From positions 1,247,370-1,311,369 of the forward strand of contig NZ_BSTX01000001.1 of the NCBI RefSeq assembly GCF_030269765.1: a stretch of 64,000 bases of DNA, written 5' to 3'. A program made the position numbers and the translations under genes. The notes under the pieces are model-generated. The model saw only the letters and a list, made by a program, of their open reading frames with translations, made no database searches and was not told where the DNA came from. Of the stretch, positions 24,320 through 34,748 are shown in pieces (position 1 is the first letter of the stretch; each line of letters begins with the position of its first letter). Source of the DNA: Actinorhabdospora filicis (GTDB lineage Bacteria > Actinomycetota > Actinomycetes > Mycobacteriales > Micromonosporaceae).

Positions 24320-26488
24320 TCACCGGGCGCTTTGCCGCTCTTGCACCACAATGCACAAGGGCGTGGCCGCGTCCCGCGCGCCGAGCGGATCATCGGCGAG
24401 CAGCGTGGTGATGACGTCCTCCCCCGGCGCGCACGAGCGGTCGGCGACCGAGCGGCCCAGCACCGCCCCCGAACCGGTCAGCAGGTACACGCCGCCGAAG
24501 TTGTCCCGCACGCTCCCGCTGAGCTTGGCGCGGATCTCCTGCTCCAGCTGCGCGCTCAGCCGCCCCGGCTGCCGGGGCGGGGCCAGGACGCCCACGTCCA
24601 GCGGCGCCGGAGCGCCCTCGGCCGGGCCGCGCAGCGCGCGCACCGCGATCGACCCGAGCGTCCGGTCGAACCACTGCGGACGCCGCAACAGCCGCCCGCA
24701 CGCGCCCGCGATCGTCGCCCGCAGCACCCGGCCGCGCCCGACGTCCTTGATGGCCACCTGCGCGCACCACTCGTCGGCGCTGGTCAGGTTCGCCGCCAGC
24801 CGCGCCAGGCGCCCGGGGCGGATCTCCCACATGGGCGTGCAGCGGCCCTGCGCGACGGCCGCCGCGCGCGCCGAGACCAGCGCGTACCAGGGCTGCTTCG
24901 CGCCGTCGGGCACCCGGCGGCCGGGACCGTCGCCGTCCATGAGCTCGCCGACGTACCAGGCGACGGCGTCGACGAACCCGGCCGTGCCGTCGTCGGGACC
25001 GAACCAGCGCGTCTTGACCGGATGCCGCTGCCACGTGACGCCCCCGCGCACCGTGCGGCTGCGCGGCAGGCGCTGCCTGGGCAGCGCCACCGCCGGGTGA
25101 TGCGCGCGCAGCCACAGCTCGACGACGTACAGCCGCCAGAAGTAGGCGGGGTCCTCGGCGCCGCGCCCGTTCAGCAGGGCCTGGAACTGGCGCAGGACCC
25201 GCCGCTGGTTCACCCACGGGCGCGCGGCGAAGGCCGGGGAGGTGAAGACGCGGTAGACGTGCTCGCGCGCCGTGGTCAGCAGCGGCAGCAGCGGGACGGC
25301 CTCGCGCAGCTCGTCGGCCAGGCGCGGCGCCGGGTCGGGCAGGGTGGCGCGCACGAACGCGCCCAGCTCGCAGCGCAGGCTCTCCCCCGCGCCCGCCACG
25401 TCCGGGTAGGGCGTGCGGACGCTGACCCCGAAGCGCGCCGAGACGCGGTCCACCAGCCGCGAGAGGTGCCCGGGGCGGACCGCGCGGGCGTCCTCGGTGG
25501 ACAGCAGCCGCTCGGCACCCGCCGCGTCGAGCAGGACGTCGACCTCCCCGGCGGCGGCGCGGGCCGAGGCCCACAGCGTGAACGACGACGCGTCCGGCAT
25601 CGGCTCGCCCAGGTCGCGGACGAAGTCGGCGATGCCCGCCGCGAAGGACACCGCGTCGAAGGGCAGCGTGCGATGCAGGTACGCGCGCGGCTCCAGCTCG
25701 GCCAGCACGCGCGCGACGTAGTCCTGCTCGTCGTCACCGGCGTAGGCCGCGCTGTACACCGGGACGGCCGCCAGCGGCGCGTCCAGGTCGGCGGCGTACT
25801 CGGCCTGCGCGCTGACCGCCGCGCCGACCAGGGCCGCGCCCGGCAGGCCCTGCGCGAAGCGCACGCCCACGCGCTCACCCCGCGCCGCCCACCGCAGCGC
25901 CACCGGGACGGGGGCGTAGGCGGTGCCCTGGAGGCTGCGGGAGGCGGTGACGGTGACGCGTCCCGAACGCGCCTCGACGACCTGGTTGGGCAGGACGCGG
26001 CGGATCCCGGCGAAGAAGGTCGCCTCGGACTCGTCGCACAGCCCGGTGTCCAGGAAGCGGCCGAGGACCTCGCGGTCGGGCGCGGCGGGCACACCCGCCG
26101 CCAGCAGCGCCGCCGGTTCCGATCCGGCGAGCACCGTCCCGTCCTCGGTGACGGCGTAGTAGAGCGTCGGCCCGTCCCCGTTGCGGACCAGCGACAGGCT
26201 GCGCCGCACCGGGTCGGCCAGGATCATCGCGAACGGGTGCGGTGAGCCCAACAGCGCCGCTCCCCCGTCGTCGAGGTAGCGCGCCATGAGCGTGCCCGTC
26301 TCCACCACCCCGTCGGCGACGGCCTTCAGGCCCTCGACACCGTGGACGGACGGCAGCCCGGCACGCGCGACGAGCCCGATGCCGCGCTCGTGCCAGAGCA
26401 CCTGATCGGCCCCCCGGGCCGTCAGCCCCTCGCCGAGCGCGGACAGGACGGAGCGGTTCGCCTCCAGGCAGGCGGCGATTCCAGACAT
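24320..26488 (-). CDS. Degenerate asparagine-synthetase-like protein fused to a CofE-like ligase domain
   Basis: A 722-residue protein, start ATG 26488 (MSGIAACLEA). Residues 1-~185 resemble the class-II glutamine amidotransferase domain of AsnB, but the N-terminal catalytic Cys (MCGI in active enzymes) is Ser. Residues ~195-470 resemble the asparagine-synthase domain, yet the ATP-pyrophosphatase motif SGGxDS is replaced by AQGLPG (residues 212-217) and the usual SGxGADELF by DAAGAERLL (321-329). Residues ~485-722 resemble coenzyme F420-0:gamma-glutamyl ligase (CofE) proteins: HPVKTRWFGPDD, ARAAAVAQGRC, TSADEWCAQVAIKDVGRGRVLRAT, FGGVYLLTGSGAVLGRSVAD. It may therefore be a ligase with a structural AsnB-like half. 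The substrate is unknown. It is a single gene with no F420 genes nearby. Confidence 0.75.
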   Translation of the reverse strand: MSGIAACLEANRSVLSALGEGLTARGADQVLWHERGIGLVARAGLPSVHGVEGLKAVADGVVETGTLMARYLDDGGAALLGSPHPFAMILADPVRRSLSLVRNGDGPTLYYAVTEDGTVLAGSEPAALLAAGVPAAPDREVLGRFLDTGLCDESEATFFAGIRRVLPNQVVEARSGRVTVTASRSLQGTAYAPVPVALRWAARGERVGVRFAQGLPGAALVGAAVSAQAEYAADLDAPLAAVPVYSAAYAGDDEQDYVARVLAELEPRAYLHRTLPFDAVSFAAGIADFVRDLGEPMPDASSFTLWASARAAAGEVDVLLDAAGAERLLSTEDARAVRPGHLSRLVDRVSARFGVSVRTPYPDVAGAGESLRCELGAFVRATLPDPAPRLADELREAVPLLPLLTTAREHVYRVFTSPAFAARPWVNQRRVLRQFQALLNGRGAEDPAYFWRLYVVELWLRAHHPAVALPRQRLPRSRTVRGGVTWQRHPVKTRWFGPDDGTAGFVDAVAWYVGELMDGDGPGRRVPDGAKQPWYALVSARAAAVAQGRCTPMWEIRPGRLARLAANLTSADEWCAQVAIKDVGRGRVLRATIAGACGRLLRRPQWFDRTLGSIAVRALRGPAEGAPAPLDVGVLAPPRQPGRLSAQLEQEIRAKLSGSVRDNFGGVYLLTGSGAVLGRSVADRSCAPGEDVITTLLADDPLGARDAATPLCIVVQERQSAR

Positions 26489-26588
26489 GCGCAACCCCCA
26501 CGCGGGCGTACCGTCCACCCGCGCCGACCGATCGTAGTCCTATCGCTACAACAACGGCTCATCCATCGATGGGGTGACGCCCGGTGGT

Positions 26589-28358
<1,770 letters not shown>

Positions 28359-28417
28359 GGGGCCAGCCTCTCACGCGAAGGTGACGGCGGGCCCGACTTG
28401 GCGCGGCCCGTTCGCGT

Positions 28418-28440
28418 CGGGCGGCCGTGACCGCCGCCCG
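28418..28440 (-). terminator. Hairpin terminator after the sigma/DGPF operon
   Basis: An 8-bp perfect stem (28418-28425 with 28433-28440) with a 7-base loop sits 10 bases past the stop codon of the DGPF-domain gene and upstream of the DUF255 gene. Confidence 0.5.
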
Positions 28441-28449
28441 GCGCGCCCG

Positions 28450-28803
28450 TCACGCCACGACCTCCCGCACCTCCACCGTCAGTGTCGCGCTGTACGGGAT
28501 CCGCCGGGCCAGGGCGAGGGCCTCCTCGCGGTCGGCGCACTCCAGGATGTAGAGCCCGCCGATCTGTTCGGCGAGCTCGGTGAAGGGGCCGTCGGTGACG
28601 ACGTCGGGGGTGCCGGCGGGGGTGCGGCGGACGGTGGTGGCGGTTTTGGGGTCGGCGAGGCCGGCACCGGCGTGCAGGCGGCCTTCGGCGCGCATTTCGG
28701 CGGCGAAGGCGCTGTGCGCGTCGATGACGGCGTCGAGTTCGGCTGGGGTCATGGCGCGTTCGGTGGCGGTGTCGGCGTAGCCGAGGAACAGGTAGCGGGG
28801 CAT
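28450..28803 (-). CDS. YCII/DGPF-domain protein
   Basis: A 117-residue single-domain protein with the YCII-related fold. It starts MPRYLFLGYADTA and contains the signature VVTDGPFTELAEQIGGLYILEC, whose DGPF gives the family its name. ATG 28803 follows AGAAGGGAAG. It lies 25 bases downstream of the ECF sigma gene on the same strand. DGPF proteins are classic partners of ECF42-type sigma factors; here the partner looks ECF41-like, so the sigma factor probably drives its own operon, including this gene. Enzymatic function is unproven. Confidence 0.88.
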   Translation of the reverse strand: MPRYLFLGYADTATERAMTPAELDAVIDAHSAFAAEMRAEGRLHAGAGLADPKTATTVRRTPAGTPDVVTDGPFTELAEQIGGLYILECADREEALALARRIPYSATLTVEVREVVA

Positions 28804-28828
28804 GGTGTCGGCTTCCCTTCTCTCGGGT

Positions 28829-29674
28829 CTATGACGCCGGGAGCTCCTCGATATCGACGGAGTCGACCTCGCCGATGGCGTGGATGCCGGTGATGCGTCC
28901 ATTTTCGACGGAGAACATGAGGACCGCGCGGGGCTTGCCGCGGACGTTCCACACCGCGCCGGGCAGGCCGTCCACAAGGGACACGATGGCGGCGGAGGCG
29001 CGGCCGTTGAAGACGCCGCCGACGGCGGAGGCGCCGACGAGGTTCTCGGGGGTGCCGAGCAGGACGGCGGCGGCGTCGGAGGTGAGGACGACGTCGGGGT
29101 CGAGGATGGTGAGCAGGGTGGCGAAGTCGCCGCCGCGGGCGGCGGCGAGGAAGGCCGTCACGGCGTCCTTGCGGTCACCGGCGTCGCTGTCGGGGATTCC
29201 GGCGCCCTGGACGCGCTGGCGGCCCCGGGAGGCGAGTTTGCGGGTGGTGGTGGGGGTGCGGTCGATGATGGCGGCGATCTCGCCGAAGGGGACGGCGAAG
29301 AGGTCGTGGAGGACGAAGGCGACGCGCTCGGAGGGCGACAACTCGTCGAGGACGACGCTGAGGGCGCGGCCGATCTCGTCGTCCTGCACGGCGGCGGAGG
29401 CGGGATCGGCGGGGGACACGGGCTCGGCGACGACGTCGTCGATGGGGTCCTCGCGGCGGGTCTTGCGCGACTCCAGCATGTTCAGCGCGACGCGGGCGAC
29501 GATGGTGGTCAGCCAGCCGCCGGGGTTGACCACGCCGTCGAGGCCCGCGCGGGAGGCGCGCAGCCAGGCGTCCTGGACGGCGTCCTCGGCCTCGGCGGGC
29601 GCGCCGAGGATGCGGCGGGCGACGGCCTGAAGGCGCGGGCGGTGGGTCTCGAAGAGCTCGGCAAGGGTGTCCAT
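28829..29674 (-). CDS. ECF41-like RNA polymerase sigma factor with SnoaL-like C-terminal domain
   Basis: A 281-residue ECF sigma factor. Region sigma-2 is LFETHRPRLQAVARRILGAPAEAEDAVQDAWLRAS (about residues 7-41) and sigma-4 is LDELSPSERVAFVLHDLFAVPFGEIAAIIDRTPTTTRKLASRGRQRV (about 110-157). The C-terminal ~115 residues (AVTAFLAAARGGDFATLLTILDPDVVLTSD) form a SnoaL_2/NTF2-like domain, as in SigJ/ECF41 and ECF56 groups, which regulates the sigma factor in cis instead of an anti-sigma. The canonical C-terminal NPDKL of ECF41 is not evident. ATG 29674 follows GGAGGGGC; an upstream in-frame extension is unlikely. Confidence 0.88.
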   Translation of the reverse strand: MDTLAELFETHRPRLQAVARRILGAPAEAEDAVQDAWLRASRAGLDGVVNPGGWLTTIVARVALNMLESRKTRREDPIDDVVAEPVSPADPASAAVQDDEIGRALSVVLDELSPSERVAFVLHDLFAVPFGEIAAIIDRTPTTTRKLASRGRQRVQGAGIPDSDAGDRKDAVTAFLAAARGGDFATLLTILDPDVVLTSDAAAVLLGTPENLVGASAVGGVFNGRASAAIVSLVDGLPGAVWNVRGKPRAVLMFSVENGRITGIHAIGEVDSVDIEELPAS

Positions 29675-29787
29675 GCCCCTCCAATCGGCGGTGACGGCGT
29701 CAACCTGTTGACGCGCGAGGCCGGGAAAGTGTGACCGACCGGCAAGATCGACTTGTTGGGGGGTCAGTCGACTCGCCGAGGGGTCGG

Positions 29788-30204
29788 TCATCGCTCCGAG
29801 GGGTCGCCCAGGACGGGCTTCACGTCGACGATGGGCGTGCCGTGGACGGCTTCGAGGTGGTCCACCCGCAGCCGCAGGCCGTCCACTTCGGACACCTTCA
29901 CCCGGTGCAGGCCGATGGGGTTGGGCCGGTGCGGCGAGCGGGTGGCGAAGACGCCCTGGCGGGGACGGGACAGGTCGCCGCGGGGATGGACGGTGAGGGT
30001 GTCGCGGCGGGCGCGGTCGAGCCAGGTGAGCACGATGACCTCCGCGCCGGCCTCGATGCCCGCCAGGCCGGAGCGCAGTTCGGGCTCGAACACCAGCCAG
30101 GCGGGCGGGGCGTCCTCGTCGGACTGCCGGGGCGCCTCGGCGGGTTCGGTCAGCACGGACTCCACGACGCCGATGGCGTACAGCGGGTAACTGCGGTGGG
30201 TCAT
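29788..30204 (-). CDS. trmO: tRNA (N6-threonylcarbamoyladenosine(37)-N6)-methyltransferase, TrmO/TsaA family
   Basis: A 138-residue protein of the TsaA/TrmO (VirR/YaeB) family, which uses SAM to methylate N6 of t6A37 in certain threonine tRNAs. The signature RSPHRPNPIGLHRVKVSEVDG is present (about residues 87-107), preceded by a small beta-barrel core (LSGLAGIEAGAEVIVLTWLDRA-like segment). ATG 30204 follows GGAGAAGAG; the upstream in-frame extension has no folded look. It is transcribed in the same direction as the sigma gene but with a 113-base gap. Confidence 0.87.
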   Translation of the reverse strand: MTHRSYPLYAIGVVESVLTEPAEAPRQSDEDAPPAWLVFEPELRSGLAGIEAGAEVIVLTWLDRARRDTLTVHPRGDLSRPRQGVFATRSPHRPNPIGLHRVKVSEVDGLRLRVDHLEAVHGTPIVDVKPVLGDPSER

Positions 30205-30286
30205 CGCGGCTCTTCTCCGATCAGGTGGGAACGCGTTCACTCCATCTGACCGGAGAAGGAGCGCCGGATGTGACGAAAGGACAGGA

Positions 30287-31159
30287 TCAGACAGTGGGCA
30301 GGGGAACCGCCGAGACCGTGAAGGGCGCCGCCGCGGTGCCCTTGTCACGGCCCACGAACTGGGAGTTCACCAGCAGCAGGCGCCCGTCGCGGTGGGCCAC
30401 GGTGGTCGGGGTGTCGGCGGCCGGGCGCTCCCACCTTCCGGCCAGTTCCGCCGAGCGCCAGCCGTCGGACGAGGTCAGCGCGGTCAGCCAGAAACGCGCC
30501 GAACCGTCCGCTTCGTCGGTGTTGTCGCAGATGTAGAGCACGTCGCCGACGAAGACCATGCCGTCACCGGCGATCAGGAGGTCGCCGACGTCGATCATCT
30601 CGGCCTTCCCGGACGACCCCGGGGTTTGGGACACGGCGGCCCGCCACAAGTGGTGCGAGCCCTGCGCGGCCCACACGATCGCCGAGCCGTCGGGCGTCGG
30701 CACGATCCCGTTGAAGAAGGGATCGGTCTCCTCGGTGGACAGGTCGAGCCACAATTCCGGCGCGCCCACGCCCTTTTCGCCCACCTCGGCGCGCAGGATG
30801 CGTGGATTGTGCGAATCGGTCAGATAGGCGAAACCGCCGTGGACGCACACGTCGTTCAGGAAACCGGCGTACTCGTGCCGCTCCTCCAGGTCGCCACTGG
30901 AGAGGTTGTAGGCGTAGAACGCCTTGGACCGGCCGCCGCAGATCAAGATGCGCCCGTGCCCGTCCAGGGCGAGGCCGAGCGTGCTGACCCGGCCGTCCTC
31001 ACCACCGGGCAGCCACGGCTCCAGCTCGCGCCGACCGGTGTCACCGCGGTAGATCGCGCCACCGGCCGAGGCTGAGACATAGAACTCATGCCGGCCGATT
31101 CCCTCGGTGATCCCCTCGGGGAACACGCCGTCACCGGGTATGACGTACTGCTCGAACAT
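30287..31159 (-). CDS. SMP-30/gluconolactonase-like beta-propeller protein
   Basis: A 290-residue six-bladed beta-propeller protein of the SMP-30/gluconolactonase/LRE type. FPEGITEGIGRHEFYVSAS opens the first blade, GLALDGHGRILICGG, YAGFLNDVCVHGGFAYLTDSHNPRI and IAGDGMVFVGDVLYICDN follow at blade spacing. The conserved Glu (PEGI) and Asn/Asp (LNDV, AGDGM) positions match the metal ligands of lactonases. There is no signal peptide, so it is probably cytoplasmic. Substrate unknown; it could be a lactonase or a non-catalytic propeller. Confidence 0.78.
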   Translation of the reverse strand: MFEQYVIPGDGVFPEGITEGIGRHEFYVSASAGGAIYRGDTGRRELEPWLPGGEDGRVSTLGLALDGHGRILICGGRSKAFYAYNLSSGDLEERHEYAGFLNDVCVHGGFAYLTDSHNPRILRAEVGEKGVGAPELWLDLSTEETDPFFNGIVPTPDGSAIVWAAQGSHHLWRAAVSQTPGSSGKAEMIDVGDLLIAGDGMVFVGDVLYICDNTDEADGSARFWLTALTSSDGWRSAELAGRWERPAADTPTTVAHRDGRLLLVNSQFVGRDKGTAAAPFTVSAVPLPTV

Positions 31160-31423
31160 GGCCGCGCTCCAGTGATCGGGTTCCGAAGTCGGCCAAAGAT
31201 AGCAAGCCCCGGGTACGGTTCCCCAGATCTACAAGGGACGATGGACGGGGAGCCGACGACGGCGACGGCGAACCGGGATCAACCGTGATCACACCGGAAA
31301 ACCATCACGAATCACCACAGATCGCTGGCAGGGCAACCGGGAACGACGGGCTCTCAGCCGACGTGGGTAGCATTTTGCGGCCGGTCGCCATTTGTGATCG
31401 TGGCGACAGTGTGAGGAGCGGGC

Positions 31424-32515
31424 ATGAGCAGGAAACGCGGCACCCGGCGGGCCACCAACCGCCGCTCGCCGATCTGGGCGAAGGTGCTGGTCGGGCTGGG
31501 CGCGGTGCTGATGGCCGCCTCGATCGGGACGGTCACCTACATCAAGGTGATGCTCAATAAGGTCAACAACGCCGTGGCGACGGAGTGCCTGCTCGCCGAC
31601 TGCGACGCCCACCAGCCGGGCGAGGACATCAAGGGCCCCCTCAACCTGCTGCTCATCGGCTCCGACATGCGCAAGGACTGGGTCTCGGCCCAGTCGGACT
31701 CGATCATGATCCTGCACGTCAACAAGGATCTGACCGCGGCCAACATCATCTCCATCCCGCGCGACCTCTACGTCCAGATCCCCGACTGCGGACCGGGCTG
31801 GGGCAACAACTCCTGCAAGGAAAAGATCAACACGGCCTTCGCCGCGGGCGGCCTGGACATGGCCAAGGCCATGCAGAACCTCGCCCAGACCCTCATGGAC
31901 CGCACCGGTCTCAAGAGCTTCGACGGCGCCGCGATGATCAACTTCGGCGGCTTCGCCGACCTCGTCGAGCTCTTCGGCGGCGTCGAGCTGTGCGTGCCCT
32001 TCGACATGACCCTCGCCCACCCGCAGGGCACCAAGGTCAAGAAGGGCTGCAAGGAGTACGACGCCGAGATCGCGCTGGGCATCGTCCGCGAGCGCTACGC
32101 CTACGACCCCACCACGCCGGGCTGGAAAGAGGAGTACGGCATCGGCGACTACGGCCGCCAGCGCATGCAGCAGCACTTCATCAAGCAGCTGCTGAAGAAG
32201 GCCAAGGAGCAGGGCTACATCACCGATCCCTTCAAGGTCGGCACGCTGATCGAGAAGATCGGCGACCAGATCCGGGTCGACCTCAAGGGCCGCACCCCCG
32301 TCGACCTGGCCTTCGCACTCAAGGGCATCGACGCCACCAAGATCACCACCCTGAAGGTGCCCTCGGAACCGGCGATGATCGGCGACACCTCCTACGTGGT
32401 GATCCAGCCCGGCGAGCAGGAGAAGGCCGCCGAGGAGCTGTTCACCGCGCTCCAGAACGACACCCTTGAGGACTGGGCGGTCACCCACCCGAAATGGGTC
32501 AACAAGACCGGTTAG
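31424..32515 (+). CDS. LytR-CpsA-Psr (LCP) family cell-wall polymer ligase
   Basis: A 363-residue membrane-anchored protein. An Arg-rich cytoplasmic N-terminus (MSRKRGTRRATNRR) precedes one transmembrane helix (about 23-46). The LCP domain has LNLLLIGSDMRKDW, SDSIMILHVNKDLTAANIISIPRDLYVQIP (the conserved Arg contacts polyprenyl pyrophosphate), and GLKSFDGAAMINFGGFADLVELFGGVELCVPF. LCP enzymes transfer polyprenyl-linked glycopolymers, such as teichoic-acid-like polymers or arabinogalactan, to peptidoglycan. ATG 31424 follows GAGGAGCGGGC. Possible promoter sequences lie in the 264-base upstream gap. A strong terminator follows. Confidence 0.94.
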   Translation: MSRKRGTRRATNRRSPIWAKVLVGLGAVLMAASIGTVTYIKVMLNKVNNAVATECLLADCDAHQPGEDIKGPLNLLLIGSDMRKDWVSAQSDSIMILHVNKDLTAANIISIPRDLYVQIPDCGPGWGNNSCKEKINTAFAAGGLDMAKAMQNLAQTLMDRTGLKSFDGAAMINFGGFADLVELFGGVELCVPFDMTLAHPQGTKVKKGCKEYDAEIALGIVRERYAYDPTTPGWKEEYGIGDYGRQRMQQHFIKQLLKKAKEQGYITDPFKVGTLIEKIGDQIRVDLKGRTPVDLAFALKGIDATKITTLKVPSEPAMIGDTSYVVIQPGEQEKAAEELFTALQNDTLEDWAVTHPKWVNKTG

Positions 32516-32530
32516 CGCTAGAGCCTGGAC

Positions 32531-32570
32531 GAAGGCCCGGCCCGCGGAGATCACCCGCGGCCGGGCCTTC
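32531..32570 (+). terminator. Hairpin terminator after the LCP gene
   Basis: An 11-bp outer stem (32531-32541 with 32560-32570) extended by a further 5 bp after a bulged C; it starts 15 bases beyond the stop codon. Confidence 0.8.
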
Positions 32571-32720
32571 GCCATGTCCGCACCCGCCCGAACCGCCCCG
32601 AACCGGTACGCCACAAGCGATCCGGCGTCCCCGATGAAGACACAGCCCTTGGACGAGATGTAGTACATGTGCTATCCATTGAAGCGTAAGCACTACACCT
32701 GAGCAGTGAAGGGCGAGCTC

Positions 32721-33641
32721 GTGACGGAACCACCACCCCGGTCCGCCGCGGTCCTCGATGTACGGGACCTGCGGATGCGTTACGGCACAAAGGACGTCCT
32801 GAAGGGCGTCGACATCTCCATCGCCCAGGGCGAGGTGGTGACGCTGCTCGGCCCCAACGGGGCGGGCAAGACCACCACCATCGAGATCCTGGAGGGCTTC
32901 CGGATGCGCTCGGCGGGCGAGGTGACCGTCCTCGGCGTCGATCCGGCCCGGGGCGACGAGGTCTGGCGCTCGCGGCTGGGCGTCGTCCTGCAGTCCTGGC
33001 GCGATCACGGCCGCTGGAAGGTCCGCGAGCTGCTGGCGCACTTCGCGTCCTACTACGCCCCGTTCCGCGAGCCGTGGCCGGTGGACGACCTGATCAGGAC
33101 CGTCGGGCTGGCCGAGCACGCCCAGCAGCGGGTCTCGCGGCTGTCGGGCGGGCAGCGGCGGCGCCTGGACGTCGCGATCGGCATCGTCGGGCGTCCCGAG
33201 CTGCTGTTCCTGGACGAGCCCACGGTCGGCTTCGACCCCGAGGCCCGGCGCGAGTTCCACGACCTCGTGCACCGGCTGGCCGACCTGGACACCGCGATCC
33301 TGCTGACCACGCACGACCTGGACGAGGCCGAGAAGCTCGCCGACCGGATCCTGATCCTGGCCGGGGGCCGCATCATCGCCGACGGCTCCGCCGACGCGCT
33401 CTCGCGCCGGGTCTCCACCGAGGCCGAGGTGAAGTGGAGTCTGGGCGGCGAGCGCTTCGTGCACGCCGCGAGCGACCCGACGGCGTTCGTGCGCGACCTG
33501 TTCAAGCAGCACGGGGACGCCGTGACGGACCTGGAGGTCCGGCGGGCGAGCCTTGAGGAGACCTACATGCGCCTGGTGCACGAGATCGAGTCCGGCGCGG
33601 GCGAGACGACGCTCCGCGAGTTCGAGGAGGCGGCGCGATGA
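32721..33641 (+). CDS. ABC transporter ATP-binding protein (ABC-2 exporter type)
   Basis: A 306-residue ATPase. Walker A is LLGPNGAGKTTTIEIL, the Q-loop region is RLGVVLQSWRDHG, the signature is VSRLSGGQRRRLDVAIGI, Walker B is LLFLDEPTVGFDPEARR, and the H-loop is LTTHDLDEAE. After the NBD a ~90-residue C-terminal domain follows, as in DrrA/NodI-like exporters of drugs or lipids. GTG 32721 with GGGCGAG is preferred; GTG 32706 adds five residues. Its stop overlaps the permease start by four bases, so translation is coupled. A short inverted repeat (TGTAGT...ACTACA, about 32657-32694) lies in the promoter region and could be a regulator site. Confidence 0.93.
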   Translation: MTEPPPRSAAVLDVRDLRMRYGTKDVLKGVDISIAQGEVVTLLGPNGAGKTTTIEILEGFRMRSAGEVTVLGVDPARGDEVWRSRLGVVLQSWRDHGRWKVRELLAHFASYYAPFREPWPVDDLIRTVGLAEHAQQRVSRLSGGQRRRLDVAIGIVGRPELLFLDEPTVGFDPEARREFHDLVHRLADLDTAILLTTHDLDEAEKLADRILILAGGRIIADGSADALSRRVSTEAEVKWSLGGERFVHAASDPTAFVRDLFKQHGDAVTDLEVRRASLEETYMRLVHEIESGAGETTLREFEEAAR

Positions 33642-34486
33642 TGCGGTGGGCTCCCCTCAAGATCGGCGCCCGGCGCGGCGTGATCGAGGCGCGGCACGCG
33701 TTCACCACCCCCGAGGAGATGGCGGGAATCGTCATCCCCTCGGTCATCGCGATGGTGGTGATCTTCTTCCTGCGCGGCGTCAGCATCCCCGGGACCGAGG
33801 TCTCCCTCGGTTCGATGTCGCTGCCGAGCATGATCGGCATGAACATCACCTTCTTCGGGATGCTCGGCATCGTCCAGGCCCTCACCGTCGAACGCGAGGA
33901 CGGGACGCTGCTGCGCGCCAAGACCGTCCCCGGCGGCATGACCGCCTACTTCGTCGGCATCATCGTCGAGAGCCTCATCCAGCTGCTGTTCTCGCTGGCG
34001 CTGGTGCTCATCCCCGGCGTCATCGTCTTCGAGAACGTCGCCTTCGACGGGCCCGGCTCCTGGCTCCTGTTGCTGGCCACGGTCATCATGGGCGTGGGCG
34101 CGACCGCGCCGATCGGCGCGGCCCTGGGCGCGCTGTTCTCCAACCCGAAGTCCCTGGCGCTGGTCATGCTGCCCACGATGGGCCTGGTGGCGATCTCGGG
34201 GATCTTCTACCCGATCACCGCGCTGCCCACCTGGGTCCAGGCCATCGGGCAGGTCTTCCCGATGTACTGGCTCGGCCTGGGGATGCGCGCGTCCCTGCTG
34301 CCGGACGCCATGGCGGCCATCGAGATCGGCGGCTCCTGGCGGCACCTGGAGATGTTCGCCGTCCTGGGCGCCTGGACCGTCCTGGGACTTCTGCTGGCCC
34401 CGATGTTGCTGCGCCGGGTCGCCCGCAGAGAATCTGGTTCGGCGGTGGCGGAACGCCAGCAGCGAGCGATGCAGCGCGTCGGCTGA
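33638..34486 (+). CDS. ABC-2 type transporter permease
   Basis: A 282-residue membrane protein with six predicted helices in the ABC-2 permease pattern: a soluble N-terminal stretch, AGIVIPSVIAMVVIFFLRG, a conserved loop after TVEREDGTLLRAKTVPGGMTAYFVG, then ESLIQLLFSLALVLIPGVIVF and AVLGAWTVLGLLLAPMLL. The TVEREDGTLxR segment is the family hallmark before TM3. It partners the ATPase encoded upstream (ATGA overlap) to form an exporter; substrate unknown. The stop overlaps the next gene's start by one base. Confidence 0.92.
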   Translation: MMRWAPLKIGARRGVIEARHAFTTPEEMAGIVIPSVIAMVVIFFLRGVSIPGTEVSLGSMSLPSMIGMNITFFGMLGIVQALTVEREDGTLLRAKTVPGGMTAYFVGIIVESLIQLLFSLALVLIPGVIVFENVAFDGPGSWLLLLATVIMGVGATAPIGAALGALFSNPKSLALVMLPTMGLVAISGIFYPITALPTWVQAIGQVFPMYWLGLGMRASLLPDAMAAIEIGGSWRHLEMFAVLGAWTVLGLLLAPMLLRRVARRESGSAVAERQQRAMQRVG

Positions 34487-34746
34487 TGGCCGGCAGGAAG
34501 GAGTCCAAAGCGGTGGGCGGCGAGGTGATCTACAACCGGATCGCGATGTTGCGCGCCGAGAGGGGCGTCTCCCGCAGGCAGCTCGCCGAGGCGCTCGGCG
34601 TCCACTACCAGACCGTGGGCTACCTGGAGCGCGGCGAGTACAGCCCGAGCCTCCACCTGGCGATGCGGATAGCGGCCTACTTCGAGGTGGCGGTGGAGAT
34701 CGTCTTCGCCACCGAGCCGTTCCCCCGCATCGGCAGCGAGAACTGA
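34486..34746 (+). CDS. XRE-family HTH transcriptional regulator
   Basis: An 86-residue, single-domain DNA-binding protein. The helix-turn-helix is YNRIAMLRAERGVSRRQLAEALGVHYQTVGYLERGEYSPSLHLAMRIAAYFEV (about residues 16-68), the YgzD/SinR-like XRE form, with VEIVFATEPFPRI at the C-terminus. Its ATG overlaps the permease stop (TGATG), so it is the third gene of the ABC operon and probably controls it. It has no ligand domain. Confidence 0.93.
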   Translation: MAGRKESKAVGGEVIYNRIAMLRAERGVSRRQLAEALGVHYQTVGYLERGEYSPSLHLAMRIAAYFEVAVEIVFATEPFPRIGSEN

Positions 34747-34748
34747 GC

